The notes under the pieces are model-generated. The model ran no database searches. It was given only the letters and a program-made list of their open reading frames with translations, and was not told the DNA's origin. DNA of 64,000 nt from Sphingomonas sp. J315 (GTDB lineage: Bacteria; Pseudomonadota; Alphaproteobacteria; Sphingomonadales; Sphingomonadaceae): NCBI RefSeq assembly GCF_024666595.1, contig NZ_CP088296.1, positions 2,904,501 to 2,968,500 on the forward strand. The letters run 5' to 3'. Position 1 is the stretch's first letter, and each line of letters opens with the position of its first letter. This document shows positions 8,198 through 18,583 of this stretch, piece after piece. Position numbers and translations under genes: made by a program.

Positions 8198-9719
8198 ATG
8201 AAAGGCGTTGTGACCGAAAAGCGCCTTTCCCTGCGCCACACCATCATCCCCACGCCGCCGCTGCTGGTGACGTTGGCGTTGGCGGCGATCGCCGTCGCCT
8301 TGGGGGCGGGGGGTGCGGGTCGCCTTCGCCGCAGAGCTCGGGCAGCGCGCGACCTACATCTTCTTCGTGCCTGCCGTGGTACTGGCGAGCGCGCTCAGTG
8401 GTCTGCGAGCGGGCTTCGCGGCGAGCGTCGCGGGTGCGGCCGTCGGCCTATGGTGCGACCGCATGATCGGACCGGTCGGGGCGGGCAACTGGATCGCCTC
8501 GGGCGCATTCGTCGTGATCGGCGCCGCCATTGCGCTGGGGGGCGAGTGGTTTCAGCGCGCGCGGGCCGAAGCCGAGCGCGTGACTGAGGGACTGGCACGG
8601 CGCGAAGCGCATCTGCGCTCGCTGCTCGACACTGTACCCGACGCAATCGTGGTGATCGACGAAGCGGGACTGATCCGCGACTTCAGTCCGGCGGCGACGC
8701 GCATGTTCGGCTGGGAGGCCGACGAGGTGCACGGCCGCAACGTCAGCCTGCTGATGCCCGATCCGTATCGCGGCGCGCACGACGGCTATCTCGCTCGCTA
8801 CTATGAGACGGGCGAGAAGCGCATCATCGGCAAGGGTCGCGTCGTGGTCGGCGTCCGGAAGGACGGCTCGACCTTTCCGCTCGAGCTTGCGGTGGGGGAG
8901 ATGCGGGTCAGTGGCCAGCGCCACTTCACCGGCTTCATTCGCGACCTGACCGAACGGCAGCAGGCCGAGACGCGTCTCCAAGAGTTGCAGGCCGAGCTGG
9001 TGCATGTCTCGCGGCTGACCGCGCTGGGGGAAATGGCCTCGGCGCTGGCGCACGAGCTCAATCAGCCGTTATCGGCTATCGCCAATTACCTCAAGGGCAG
9101 CCGCATGTTATTGGCGCGGGACGAAGTGCCGGTCGAGCGGGTGGGCGACGCCGTCGAGCGCGCCAGCGAACAGGCGTTGCGCGCGGGCGATATCATCCGC
9201 CGGCTGCGCGAATTCGTCGCGCGCGGCGAGACCGAGCGGTCAGTCGAAAGCCTGCCAAAGCTGGTTGAGGAGGCAAGCGCGCTGGCGTTGATCGGGGTGA
9301 AGGAGCACGATATCCGCGTGCGCTATTCTTTCAGCCCGGACGTCGATCTCGTGCTGGCAGACAAGGTGCAAATCCAGCAGGTGCTGCTCAATCTCGTGCG
9401 TAACGGGGTCGATGCGATGACTGCGGGGGACGGCGCCGTGCGCGAGCTGACCATCACCATTTCGGCGGCAGAGGACGATATGGCGGAGGTGACGGTGGCT
9501 GACACAGGACCCGGAATTGATCCGGAAATCGCCGAACGTTTGTTCCAGCCGTTCGTCACGACCAAGCGGACCGGTATGGGTGTCGGCCTGTCGATCTCGC
9601 GCACCATCGTTGAGGCGCATGGCGGCCACATCTGGGCGGCGGCGCGTGAGGGCGGCGGGGCAGTGTTTGGATTGACGCTGCGGCGCGTCGGGCAAGAGGA
9701 GCTGTATGATGGCGACTGA
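8198..9719 (+). CDS. fixL: FixL-like haem-PAS oxygen-sensor histidine kinase (frameshift in G tract)
   Basis: Membrane histidine kinase. The N-terminal segment has DUF4118-like transmembrane helices ([17 protein letters not shown], then [14 protein letters not shown] and beyond). A PAS domain carries FixL haem residues: His in AHDGYLARY (proximal ligand), Arg in that motif, and the distal-type Arg in KGRVVVG 20 residues after the His. The H-box is [19 protein letters not shown], followed by N, G1 (DTGPGID) and G2 boxes. The frame beginning at ATG 8198 changes at G6 (8308-8313); removing one G joins it perfectly, so a sequencing error or a true frameshift splits the gene. A GTG at 8315 would give 468 aa without the first helix. 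It overlaps fixJ by 14 nt. Confidence 0.9.
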
Positions 9720-10320
9720 CCCCATGGTCTATGTAATCGACGACGACGAGGCGGCCCGGCATTCGCTCGAGTTCCTGCTCGATTGCGCGGAAATCCGCGT
9801 CCGCACATTCCCCTCCGCCGATGCCTTCCTCGCCGCGTCGCCGCCATTGGCGGGGGCGTGTATTGTCACCGATGTGCGCATGCCGGGGCGCAGCGGGATA
9901 GAACTGGTCGAAGAGATGACGCGGCGCGGCGCCAGCGTGCCGGTGATCGTCATCACCGGTCATGCCGATGTGCCGCTGGCGATCCAGGCGATGCATGCCG
10001 GGGTCGCAGATTTCATCGAAAAGCCGTTTGACGACCAGGTCATGCTGGCCTCCATCCGCAAGGCGCTTGCCCGGCAAGCTGATACCGAGGCTTCACACGC
10101 CGAACGACAAGCGGTGCTCGACCGCATTGCGTCGCTGAGTGGCCGCGAGCGCGAGGTGATGGATGGCCTGGCGCGCGGCGACGCAAACAAGGCGATCGCC
10201 TTCGACCTCGGCATCAGCGCGCGCACGGTCGAGGTCTATCGCGCAAACGTGATGCTCAAGATGCAGGCGAAGACCCTGTCCGATCTGGTGCGGATGGTGA
10301 CGACCGCGCGACTCGGCTGA
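9706..10320 (+). CDS. fixJ: FixJ-family response regulator
   Basis: Two-domain response regulator, 204 aa. The receiver has the acidic pair in [11 protein letters not shown], the phospho-acceptor Asp at about residue 56 (IVTDVRMPG), Thr/Gly in VIVITGHAD and Lys in FIEKPFDD. The C-terminal LuxR/FixJ helix-turn-helix reads [40 protein letters not shown] in two consecutive pieces. Overlap with the fixL 3' end implies co-translation. The FixLJ pair next to alternative oxidase and globin genes suggests oxygen-dependent control of that divergent operon. Confidence 0.93.
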   Translation: MMATDPMVYVIDDDEAARHSLEFLLDCAEIRVRTFPSADAFLAASPPLAGACIVTDVRMPGRSGIELVEEMTRRGASVPVIVITGHADVPLAIQAMHAGVADFIEKPFDDQVMLASIRKALARQADTEASHAERQAVLDRIASLSGREREVMDGLARGDANKAIAFDLGISARTVEVYRANVMLKMQAKTLSDLVRMVTTARLG

Positions 10321-10338
10321 TAGCGAGGGTTCAGGCAC

Positions 10339-11205
10339 TCAGCCCGACTTCGGTGTACGCGTAACGAGCCATATGCCGGCGGATACGAGCACCAAAGCCG
10401 CCAAGTTCTTCCAATGCCAGATCGACTCGCCCAGGAATGCCGCTGAAAGTCCTACGCCAGATACGGGCACCAGGAAGTTGAACGCGGCGATGAGGCCGAC
10501 CGGGTTATGCTTGAGCAACAAGCTCCAGATCGCAAACGCGACGGACGATAGCACGACCAGATAAATGAGCAGCGCGCCGGATTTGAAGTCCAGATGGTCG
10601 ATGTGCCCACCGAATGCTGTCCCGGCAACGGTAAGCAGAACGCCACCGATCAGCAGCTGCCAACCGGTCATGACCATCGGATCGAGCGATTGCGACAGCC
10701 GCTTGCCATAAATGGAGGCCGCCGCCAGCACGAGGGCAGCGATCACAACAAAGCCTTCGCCCAAGAGGGTGAGATCCGGCCTAAGCTCGTTGCTTCCGCC
10801 GACGTTGACGACGATCACGCCGAGAAAGCCGATGAGGCAACCGAGAGTTTTACGGCTGCTCATCCGGTCATCGACGTAAATGAAGTGCGCCAGCGCGACG
10901 CTGAAAAACACGCCCGTGGCGTTCATGATCGAAGACTTTACGCCGGTTGTGTGCGCCAGGCCGATATAGAAGAACACGTATTGAACCGCCGTCTGTGTCA
11001 GACCGAGCAGCGTCAGCTGCCCGACATAGCGAACGCCTTGGGCGACCACTGGGCGACGCACCGCAGCGGCGAAAATCAGCAATCCGGCGCCGGCGAGAGT
11101 AAAACGCCAGCCCGCGAAGAGCACCTGGCTCGCAATGTCAGCTTTGCCGATGCCGAGCATCGCATAGCCGCCCTTGATCGCGGGATATGCGCTGCCCCAC
11201 AGCAA
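10339..11205 (-). CDS. EamA/DMT-family transporter, start region damaged or unusual
   Basis: Inner-membrane drug/metabolite exporter with ten predicted helices in two EamA halves (LWGSAYPAIKGGY at the start of the first, AAASIYGKRL and FNFLVPVSGVGLSAAFLGE in the second). The TTG at 11205 lies inside what should be the first helix. The same frame runs upstream as ERRTGVFLLATLCC to a TAG with no start codon. An ATG at 11264 in another frame (MTEDCR...) would join if one base were added near 11257. The gene is therefore either frameshifted at its 5' end or starts at an unusual codon. Substrate unknown. Confidence 0.8.
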   Translation of the reverse strand: MLWGSAYPAIKGGYAMLGIGKADIASQVLFAGWRFTLAGAGLLIFAAAVRRPVVAQGVRYVGQLTLLGLTQTAVQYVFFYIGLAHTTGVKSSIMNATGVFFSVALAHFIYVDDRMSSRKTLGCLIGFLGVIVVNVGGSNELRPDLTLLGEGFVVIAALVLAAASIYGKRLSQSLDPMVMTGWQLLIGGVLLTVAGTAFGGHIDHLDFKSGALLIYLVVLSSVAFAIWSLLLKHNPVGLIAAFNFLVPVSGVGLSAAFLGESIWHWKNLAALVLVSAGIWLVTRTPKSG

Positions 11206-11357
11206 ACAGCAAAGCGTCGCCAGGAGGAAAACGCCCGTGCGGCGCTCCTACAGTCTTCTGTCATCGGCGTGCACGACGGCCCCGGCCGGAGCACGCGTCG
11301 CTCCAGTCCCGGCAGGCGCCGCGGGCTCGACTGGCCATGCGGCAGTGTGTCGCTGCG

Positions 11358-12956
11358 TCATTGCGCCAGCTCGAAACTGTCGGAGCGCGCGAGCCGCCAT
11401 GCCGCGCTGTAGAAGTCGCGGTCGTGCGAACCAGTCAGCAACTCGCCATCTTCGAGAAAGATGTGCAGTTGAGAAAAAAGCCGAATCTCGGTCAATGAGA
11501 CGCGACGGACAAGGTGATGAGGACCAAGCTGTGAAGGATGGTCCAGGCCTGCCGCAGCGAGCATCTCCGCTAGAGCCTTCATGGTGTTGCGGTGAAAGTT
11601 GAAGACGCGCTCGGCCTTGTCCGGCACGACGAGCGCACGCTGACGCATCGGATCCTGTGTGGCGACGCCCACGGGGCAGCGGTTCGTATGACAGGAGAGC
11701 GACTGAATACAGCCAAGCGCGAACATGAAGCCGCGGCCCGCATTGGTCCAGTCAGCCCCCAATGCAAGCACCGATGCGATATCGAACGCGCTGACGATCT
11801 TGCCGGCCGCACCGATCCTGATGCGCTTGCGAAGCCCTGCGCCGACCAGCGTGTTGTGGACGAACAGCAAGCTCTCGCGCATCGGCATGCCGAGGTTGTC
11901 GGCGAATTCGACTGGCGCGGCGCCTGTTCCGCCTTCGGAGCCATCGACCACGATATAGTCCGGCATGATCCCGGTCTCGCGCATCGCCTTGACCATGCCC
12001 ATGAATTCCCAAGGCTGACCGACGCACAGCTTCATCCCGACGGGCTTACCCCTTGCGAGCCGACGAAGCTGTCCCAGGAACTTGACCAGTTCCAGCGGCG
12101 TCGAAAACTCGCGATGGCGAGCCGGCGAGATACAGTCCTCTCCTACCGGCACGCCGCGCGTGGCTGCAATCTCGGGTGTCACCTTCTCGCCCGGGAGGAT
12201 GCCGCCATGACCGGGCTTGGCCCCTTGGCTGAGCTTGAGTTCGATCATCTTGATCTGCGGATCAGCGGCCTGTTCGACAAAACGGACCGGGTCGAAGCGT
12301 CCGTCCGCAGTCCGGCAACCGAAATAGCCACTGCCGATTTCCCAGATAAGGTCGCCGCCATGTTCCCGATGGTAGGGACTGATGCTCCCTTCCCCGGTAT
12401 CATGTGCAAAGCCGCCTAGACGAGCGCCCTTGTTCAACGCACGAATTGCGTTAGCGCTGAGCGAGCCAAAACTCATCGCCGAGATATTGAAGATCGACGC
12501 AATGTAAGGTGGAGCGCCATCATGTCCGCCGATCGGGATCCTGAAGGTTGCCGGGTCGGCGACACGCGCTGGGCGCGTCGAGTGCGCTATGAACTCGTAG
12601 CCATTCTGATAGACATCCACGAGCGTGCCGAATGCGCGGTCGCTGCTTTCATTTTTCGCACGTGCGTAAACAAGCGAGCGCTGGGCTCTTGAGAAAGGAG
12701 CCTTGTCGTTGTCGCCTTCGATCAGATACTGCCGAATCTCAGGCCTGATTTCCTCGAAGAACCAGCGCAGCCGGCCGATGATCGGGTAATTGCGGCGGAC
12801 CGAGTGCAGCGGCTGCGCAAGATCGTAGAGACCGATTGCTGATAACACTGCTGTTACTGCGAACAAGGGCACGGCCCAAGCATCCGGGAGATACAGACAT
12901 GAGACAACGGCGCTCACAAGGCAGACGCCGAGAGCCGTGAAGCGGGTGAAAAACAA
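11358..12956 (-). CDS. FMN-binding glutamate synthase family protein
   Basis: Resembles the FMN/Fe-S synthase domain of glutamate synthase as a stand-alone 532-aa protein. Two hydrophobic segments at the N-terminus (FTALGVCLVSAVVSCLYL and VPLFAVTAVLSAIGLY) suggest membrane anchoring. The synthase core shows NISAMSFGSLSANAIRALNKGA, SQGAKPGHGGILPGEKV, DGSEGGTGAAPVEF and a Cys cluster CIQSLSCHTNRCPVGVATQ typical of the 3Fe-4S site. The glutaminase domain is absent, and no gltD lies nearby. The reaction in this stand-alone family is not firmly known. It is transcribed on its own, toward the EamA gene. Confidence 0.9.
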   Translation of the reverse strand: MFFTRFTALGVCLVSAVVSCLYLPDAWAVPLFAVTAVLSAIGLYDLAQPLHSVRRNYPIIGRLRWFFEEIRPEIRQYLIEGDNDKAPFSRAQRSLVYARAKNESSDRAFGTLVDVYQNGYEFIAHSTRPARVADPATFRIPIGGHDGAPPYIASIFNISAMSFGSLSANAIRALNKGARLGGFAHDTGEGSISPYHREHGGDLIWEIGSGYFGCRTADGRFDPVRFVEQAADPQIKMIELKLSQGAKPGHGGILPGEKVTPEIAATRGVPVGEDCISPARHREFSTPLELVKFLGQLRRLARGKPVGMKLCVGQPWEFMGMVKAMRETGIMPDYIVVDGSEGGTGAAPVEFADNLGMPMRESLLFVHNTLVGAGLRKRIRIGAAGKIVSAFDIASVLALGADWTNAGRGFMFALGCIQSLSCHTNRCPVGVATQDPMRQRALVVPDKAERVFNFHRNTMKALAEMLAAAGLDHPSQLGPHHLVRRVSLTEIRLFSQLHIFLEDGELLTGSHDRDFYSAAWRLARSDSFELAQ

Positions 12957-13681
12957 AAGTGCCTCCAGGCACGAAGTACCCGCGCCATTCGAGAAATTAT
13001 TCTGGTTGTATGTTTGTGCGGCGCGAGGACGCCGACTTTGCCTAGGCGAACGTGCCTAGGGGCGCAGTCGCGCCGTGCCGCTGCCCCCAGGGCTCATGGC
13101 ATTTGAAGGATCAACAATGATCATCAAACTGTAATGAGGCTTTGCCTGTGAGCTTTCAAGACCTGTTCGCGCCGGGGAGGGGCATCAATCATTTGGGGCG
13201 TCACGGATTACTCGACTTGCATGGGTGGGCCAAAATATTCGGCTTTGTCCTCGAGTCCGGCCTATTGAAGCACATTGCTCAGAAACAAAGCCATGAGCGC
13301 TGTGCCGAAGCGTCGTTTGCGACGCGGCAGCTTTGCCGTTCTCACCGACAAAGGCTGCTAGGCAGCATCCGGCCCAGAAGCGGAAGGGCTGGTCTCTACC
13401 TAAGCCAATAGACGGGATGCGCCCTAATCTCAGCCATGCACCGAGACCGGCGCGCAACCAGCGAGTTGCCGTTCGTCGCCCCCCGCCTCCCCCGGCCTAA
13501 AGGCATGACAACTGTTACCTAGAAACCAACTGCGCGGCGACATGCGATTGGGACGGTGACCGGACGACAGGCGACCCTGCCTCCGGGGGCGGCTCGGGGA
13601 TCGACATCGCGCCGATCCCCACTCGCCCTCCATTTCCAATAAGCATGCATCCGATCGCGAACTGGGGCATTGGGTCCGGAG
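12957..13681. other. intergenic stretch, no supported gene
   Basis: About 725 nt between the glutamate-synthase-like gene and the mrp operon. Short frames exist on both strands (for example 13142-13411 plus and 13185-13457 minus), but neither has a convincing start site or family resemblance. The sequence may hold an eroded coding remnant. It must also contain the mrp promoter, which I could not place. Confidence 0.5.
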
Positions 13682-16408
13682 ATGTTCGTTATCCTGCTGA
13701 TTTCCCTGATCGGGGCATGTGTGATGCCGCTCGCCGCACGCGTGATCGGGCGCGGTGCGGGATTGGTGATCGCACTGCTTCCGATCGGCTTGCTCGCCGC
13801 CTTCGTCTCCATGGCACCGGTGGTCGAGCGCGGCTGGGTGTTGGGCGAGGGGAGGAATTGGGCGCCACGGATCGGGCTCGATCTGACCTTGCGGCTCGAT
13901 GGCTTCTCTTTCCTGTTCTGCCTGCTTGTCACCGGCATCTGCGCGTTGGTCGTGGTCTATGCCGGCGGCTATCTGACCGGGAAGCCGCGTCAGGAGCGTA
14001 CGCGCTTCTTTACCCTGATCCTGCTGTTCCAGACGGCGATGCTGGGCACGGTGCTGGCCGAAAGCCTGCTGGTGATGCTGCTGTTCTGGGAAGCGACCAG
14101 CATATTGTCCTTTCTGCTGGTCGGGTTCGACAGCCGCAGCGCGCGCGCGCGGCGCGCGGCGCTGATGGCGCTTCAAGTGACCGCATTCGGCGGGCTGATG
14201 CTGCTCGCCGCAGTGCTGATGATCGGCCATGTGCTGGGCAGCTATTCGATGGCCGAGGCGGTGCGGCAGGCCGAAACCATCGCGGCGAGCCCCTTGGGCA
14301 CGCCCATCGTCGCCTGCATCCTGATCGCGGCCTTCACCAAATCGGCGCAGTTCCCGTTCCATTTTTGGTTGCCCAATGCGATGCAGGCGCCGACCCCGGC
14401 GTCAGCCTATCTTCATTCGGCGACGATGGTGAAATTGGGCATTTATCTGCTCGCGCGGTTCGAGCCGGTCTTCGCCGCGACAGGCTGGGGACGGGGCGTG
14501 GTGGTGACGGTGGCATGCCTTACCATGCTGGTCGCTGCGCTGCAGGCGTTGCGGGCCGAGAACTTCAAGTCCGCGCTGGCCTATTCGACGATCGCATCGC
14601 TGGGCATCCTTACCCTGCTGGTCGGGCTGGACGGCCCCGCAGCGACGGTGGCGATGGTCGGGTTCTTGCTCGCCCATGCCTTGTACAAGGCGGCGCTGTT
14701 CTTCTGCGCGGGTGTCGTCCTGCACGCTACGGGTCAGCAGAATCTGCGCGCGCTTGGCGGCCTGGCGCGGGTGCTGCCGTTCACCGCGCTCGCCTGTGTC
14801 GGTGCCAGCCTGTCGATGGCCGGCATTCCGCCCTTTATCGGCTTCATCTCGAAGGAATTCCTGTTCGAGGCGCAAATCGAAAGCAGCTGGGAGACCGCCC
14901 CACTGGCAATCGCGGTCATCGTCAATGCCGCGATGGTCGGCGTTGCAGGCGTGGTGACGCTGCGTCCCTTCTTCCTCGGCGGCGCCAAGCATCGCGAGCT
15001 TCGCAATGGCGAGAGCCTGTCACTGGTCGCGCCACCCTTGCTCCTGGCGGTGGCAGGCCTGCTCATCAGCCTCGACCCCGACTGGATCACGCGCGTCGCG
15101 CTACGTCCGGCGGTGGCGGCGGTCTATGGACGTGCGGTCGATGTCGATATCGCGGTCTGGCACGGCCTAACGCCGATGCTGATGCTCAGCGCTGTGGTGA
15201 TCGGCATCGGCGCGCTGATCGTGCGGTACTGGAGACAGATCCACATCCGGCTGCGCGGCGCCGAGCGGTTCGATCGGCTTGCCCTCGAGAAGCTGTGGGA
15301 GCGTAGCCTGCGCGGGTTGATGCACGGTTCGCGCGCGCTGACCGGATGGGTCCAGCATGGCGATCTACGCCGCTATCTGCTGGTGGTCGTGGGCGGGATG
15401 GCGGGGCTGATCGCCTGGTCCGTGATCGCGGCGGGCGCCGTGCCACGATTGCCCGACGCCGGCACATGGCGCCTTGCCCCCGCATTGGTGGCGCTGGTCG
15501 GGCTCGGCGGCGCGGTCGCGGCGACGCGTGCGCAATCCCTGTTCACCGCCATGATCGCGACCGGCCTTACCGGCTTTTCGATCGCCCTTACCTTCATGAT
15601 GAACGGTGCGCCCGATCTCGCACTCACCCAGTTCGCGGTCGAGGCCTTGCTGGTCGTATTGCTGACCGCCTTGCTGATGGCGGTCCCTTTGGCCAGCCCA
15701 GCCACCCGCACGACGGCGATGCGGCGCAGTGACGCGGTCGTCGCGGGGGTGATGGCGCTGATGCTGGTGGCGGGCATCGTCGATATGGCGGCTGGTCCGC
15801 AAGGCTCGGCGGCCAGCGCCTTTTATAGCGAGATGAGCTATCTCGGTGGCAAGGGTCATAATGTCGTCAACGTGATCCTGGTCGACTTCCGCGCCTTCGA
15901 TACGCTGGGCGAGACGATGGTGATCGCGATGGCGGCGGTGCTGGCCCGCTCGCTGCTGATGCGTCGCGGCCGCGCGGCGCAGGAAGCGGCGCAGCCGTCG
16001 GTGCATTTCTCATTTCAGGCCTTTGGGCGTGTCCTCAGCTGGACCCTGCTCGCGGCGTCGCTGGTGATCCTGTGGCGCGGGCATGACCAGCCGGGTGGCG
16101 GCTTCGTCGGCGGGCTCGTCGCGGCGCTGTCCTTCGCCCTGCTGTCGCTGGCCTATGGGGTCGAGCGCGCGGAGCGGACATTGCGCGCCGGACCGCTGAC
16201 ATTGGTGGGCATCGGCATGGCCTGTACCCTGGCCAGCGGGCTGCCGGGCCTGATCGCCGGACGTCCCTATCTCACCCATTTGTGGTGGGAGCCTGTCTGG
16301 TTTCCCAAGCTGGGCACGACGATGATCTTCGACCTCGGCGTCTATCTGGTCGTACTCGGCGCGGTCCTGGCCTTCCTGTTCGGCCTTCAGCGGGAGGCGA
16401 CGAAGTGA
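13682..16408 (+). CDS. mrpA: Na+/H+ antiporter subunit MrpA fused to MrpB-like domain
   Basis: Largest membrane subunit of the Mrp (Mnh/Sha) cation/proton antiporter, homologous to complex I NuoL. A NuoL-like core covers roughly residues 1-500, with TKSAQFPFHFWLPNAMQAPTP and HSATMVKLGIYLLARF. An MrpA C-terminal domain follows, with GAPDLALTQFAVEALLVVLL. A final MrpB-like part contains WRGHDQPGGGFVGGLVAALSF. The ATG at 13682 gives 908 aa, a length that fits the fused AB form. The stop overlaps mrpC by 4 nt. The complex exports Na+ or K+ in exchange for protons. Confidence 0.93.
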   Translation: MFVILLISLIGACVMPLAARVIGRGAGLVIALLPIGLLAAFVSMAPVVERGWVLGEGRNWAPRIGLDLTLRLDGFSFLFCLLVTGICALVVVYAGGYLTGKPRQERTRFFTLILLFQTAMLGTVLAESLLVMLLFWEATSILSFLLVGFDSRSARARRAALMALQVTAFGGLMLLAAVLMIGHVLGSYSMAEAVRQAETIAASPLGTPIVACILIAAFTKSAQFPFHFWLPNAMQAPTPASAYLHSATMVKLGIYLLARFEPVFAATGWGRGVVVTVACLTMLVAALQALRAENFKSALAYSTIASLGILTLLVGLDGPAATVAMVGFLLAHALYKAALFFCAGVVLHATGQQNLRALGGLARVLPFTALACVGASLSMAGIPPFIGFISKEFLFEAQIESSWETAPLAIAVIVNAAMVGVAGVVTLRPFFLGGAKHRELRNGESLSLVAPPLLLAVAGLLISLDPDWITRVALRPAVAAVYGRAVDVDIAVWHGLTPMLMLSAVVIGIGALIVRYWRQIHIRLRGAERFDRLALEKLWERSLRGLMHGSRALTGWVQHGDLRRYLLVVVGGMAGLIAWSVIAAGAVPRLPDAGTWRLAPALVALVGLGGAVAATRAQSLFTAMIATGLTGFSIALTFMMNGAPDLALTQFAVEALLVVLLTALLMAVPLASPATRTTAMRRSDAVVAGVMALMLVAGIVDMAAGPQGSAASAFYSEMSYLGGKGHNVVNVILVDFRAFDTLGETMVIAMAAVLARSLLMRRGRAAQEAAQPSVHFSFQAFGRVLSWTLLAASLVILWRGHDQPGGGFVGGLVAALSFALLSLAYGVERAERTLRAGPLTLVGIGMACTLASGLPGLIAGRPYLTHLWWEPVWFPKLGTTMIFDLGVYLVVLGAVLAFLFGLQREATK

Positions 16409-16785
16409 CGATCCTTTACGCGCTCACCGGGGCGGGCATCATCGGCTGCGCGATCTTCATGATCCTGTCGCGCAATCTCGTCCGGATGCTGCTCGGTCTG
16501 TCCCTGCTCGCGACCGGCACCAACCTGCTGCTGTTTCTTGCCGGGCGGATTGGCAGCGAACAGCCCCCGATCATCCGCGATGGTGCCAAGGCGCTGGGCG
16601 TGTCCGCGGATCCGGTTGCACAAGCACTGATCCTCACCGCGATCGTCATCGGGTTCGCGCTGACGGTGATGCTGGGCGTGCTGGTGCTGCGCGCATGGCG
16701 TTCGGGCGGTACGGTCGATGCGCGCGAGGTGGATGCCGCGGAGATGGTCGGCCCGGCTCAGGAACGGGATGACCTGCATGGGTGA
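16405..16785 (+). CDS. mrpC: Na+/H+ antiporter subunit MrpC
   Basis: NuoK-like small subunit of the Mrp antiporter, 126 aa with three predicted helices (YALTGAGIIGCAIFMIL, LLGLSLLATGTNLLLFLA, LTAIVIGFALTVMLGVLVL). The motif DPVAQALILTAIVIGFA is characteristic. It starts at a GTG within GTGA, overlapping the mrpA stop, with GGGAGG 8 nt upstream. Its 3' end overlaps mrpD by 8 nt. The acidic C-terminal tail is ordinary for the family. Confidence 0.93.
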   Translation: MTILYALTGAGIIGCAIFMILSRNLVRMLLGLSLLATGTNLLLFLAGRIGSEQPPIIRDGAKALGVSADPVAQALILTAIVIGFALTVMLGVLVLRAWRSGGTVDAREVDAAEMVGPAQERDDLHG

Positions 16786-18251
16786 CGCGCTTCTGCTCAC
16801 GCTGCCCGTGCTGGTGCCATTTCTGGGCGCGGCGCTGGCGCTGCTGCTGCGCAAGCATCCTGCGGCGGCGCTGATGACAGGGCTGGCGGCGAGCGGGCTT
16901 GTCCTGCTGGCCTCGGTCGCCCTGCTCACTCGCGTGATGGTCGATCCGCGCGTCCCCCTGACGGTGTTCGGCGGCTGGCCACAGGGGTTCGGCATCGGTT
17001 TCTCGGCGGCACTTCCAGGTTCCGCGCTGGTCGTGGTGACCGCGCTGATCCTGTTCGCCGCGGCGATCTATGCCATCGGTGATATCGGCCCGCGCCGCCG
17101 GCGCGGAGGGTATGATGCGTTGATGCTGGCGATGGCCGGGGCGATGAACGGTGCCTGCCTCACCAACGATCTGTTCAACCTTTACGTCTGGTTCGAACTC
17201 GCCTTGCTCGCCGCCTTGGGACTGCTGACGATCGACCGCCGCCCGGCGCAGATCGACGGCGCGATCCGTTATGCCGCGTTCGCGATGCTGGCCGCGACCT
17301 TCATCCTGATCGGCGTCGGCATGATCTATGGCATGACCGGTACGCTCGATATCCGGACGGCGGGGGGCGGTGCTGGCGGACAGCCCGGCAAGCGTCGCAT
17401 CGGCAGTTGCCGCGGCGCTGCTGCTCGGCGGGCTGATGCTGAAGTCGGGGCTGGCGCCGTTCCACCTGTGGCTTCCGGCCTCCTATCACACGGCACCGAC
17501 CACGGTAGCGGCGGTGTTCGCGGGGCTGCTGACCAAGATGGGTTTCTATGCGCTCCTGCTGGTGATGGTGGTGATCTTCGGGGTGGGGCGAGGTGCGCCG
17601 GGGGGCGCCCAATTGACACCTCTGCTCGGTGGCATCGCCGCGCTGACGATGCTGCTGTGCGTCGCTGGCGCGCTGGGACAAACCGATATGCGGCGCATCC
17701 TCGCATATCATGTCGTCGCGCAGGTCGGGTATATGATGGCGGCGCTCGCGCTGGGGACGCGCGACGGGGTGACCGCAGCGATCTTCTACATGGTGCATTC
17801 GATGATCGTGCAGGCGAACCTGTTTTTCGGGGCCGGGCTGATCCGCCGTGCCTCGGCCAGCTGGGATCTGACCCGCGCGGGTGGCATCGTGCGGCGCGAG
17901 CCCCTGTTCGCCTTGCTGTTCGCGGTTCCGGTATTGTCACTGTCGGGCATCCCGCCCTTTTCAGGTTTCTGGGCGAAGCTGTTCGTGATCCGCGAGAGCC
18001 TCGACGCCGACATGGCCTGGCTGGGCGGTGTCGCCTTGCTGGCGGGCCTGCTGACGATCGTTTCCATGTCGACCTTCTGGTCCGATGCCTGCTGGAAGGA
18101 TGCGCGGCGCACATCGATGCGCGCGGTGCCGAAGAGCGGACTGGTGGCGATGGCACTGCTCTCCGCCGCCACCGTGGTGATCGGGCTGATGCCGCAATGG
18201 CTGTGGTCGATCGCGCAGCTGTCGGCGCGGTTGCTGGAGGGACAGGGATGA
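16778..18251 (+). CDS. mrpD: Na+/H+ antiporter subunit MrpD (frameshift in G tract)
   Basis: NuoM/NuoN-like proton-channel subunit of the Mrp complex. The first frame covers GDALLLTLPVLVPFLGAALAL to YGMTGTLDIRT. The second frame resumes at VLADSPASVASAVAAALLLGG with LKSGLAPFHLWLPASYHTAPT and LLTKMGFYALLLV, then LSGIPPFSGFWAKLFV. The switch falls at G6 (17362-17367); dropping one G joins the frames as ...RTAGAVLADSP. All other mrp subunits are intact, so a sequencing error is likely; otherwise the complex would be inactive. It overlaps mrpC (8 nt) and mrpE (4 nt). Confidence 0.88.
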
Positions 18252-18583
18252 AGCAACTCCGCCGTCTCCGGGCGATATGCGTCCTGACCGCGATCTTTCT
18301 GTGGGACCTGGTCGTCGCATCCGTCTCGGTCGCACGTATCGTGCTGGCGCCGACGATCCGCACGCATCCGGCGATCATCGCCGTGCCCGTGTCGGTGAGA
18401 CGGCCCTGGGCCGTGGCGCTGTTCGCCTATTTCACCTCGCTCACACCGGGGTCGACCTGTCTGCACGTGTCGGACGACCGCACGCGCCTCTATCTTCACA
18501 TCCTCGATACCCAAGATGCCGAGGCGTCGGTCGCGCGGTTCAAGCAACTCTACGAACGCTGGATCCTGGAGCTGGAGGCATGA
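18248..18583 (+). CDS. mrpE: Na+/H+ antiporter subunit MrpE
   Basis: Small Mrp subunit of 111 aa. It has an N-terminal helix pair (LRAICVLTAIFLWDLVVASVSVARIVL), the family motif AYFTSLTPGSTCLHVSDDRTRLYLHILD, and a soluble C-terminal helix ending near QLYERWILELEA. MrpE is needed for assembly and activity of the antiporter. Its start overlaps the mrpD stop as ATGA, and its stop overlaps mrpF in the same way. Confidence 0.93.
   Translation: MKQLRRLRAICVLTAIFLWDLVVASVSVARIVLAPTIRTHPAIIAVPVSVRRPWAVALFAYFTSLTPGSTCLHVSDDRTRLYLHILDTQDAEASVARFKQLYERWILELEA

Noticed and set aside
13142..13457. Short overlapping frames on both strands before mrpA
   Set aside because: No ribosome-binding site, no recognisable family; at best an eroded remnant.
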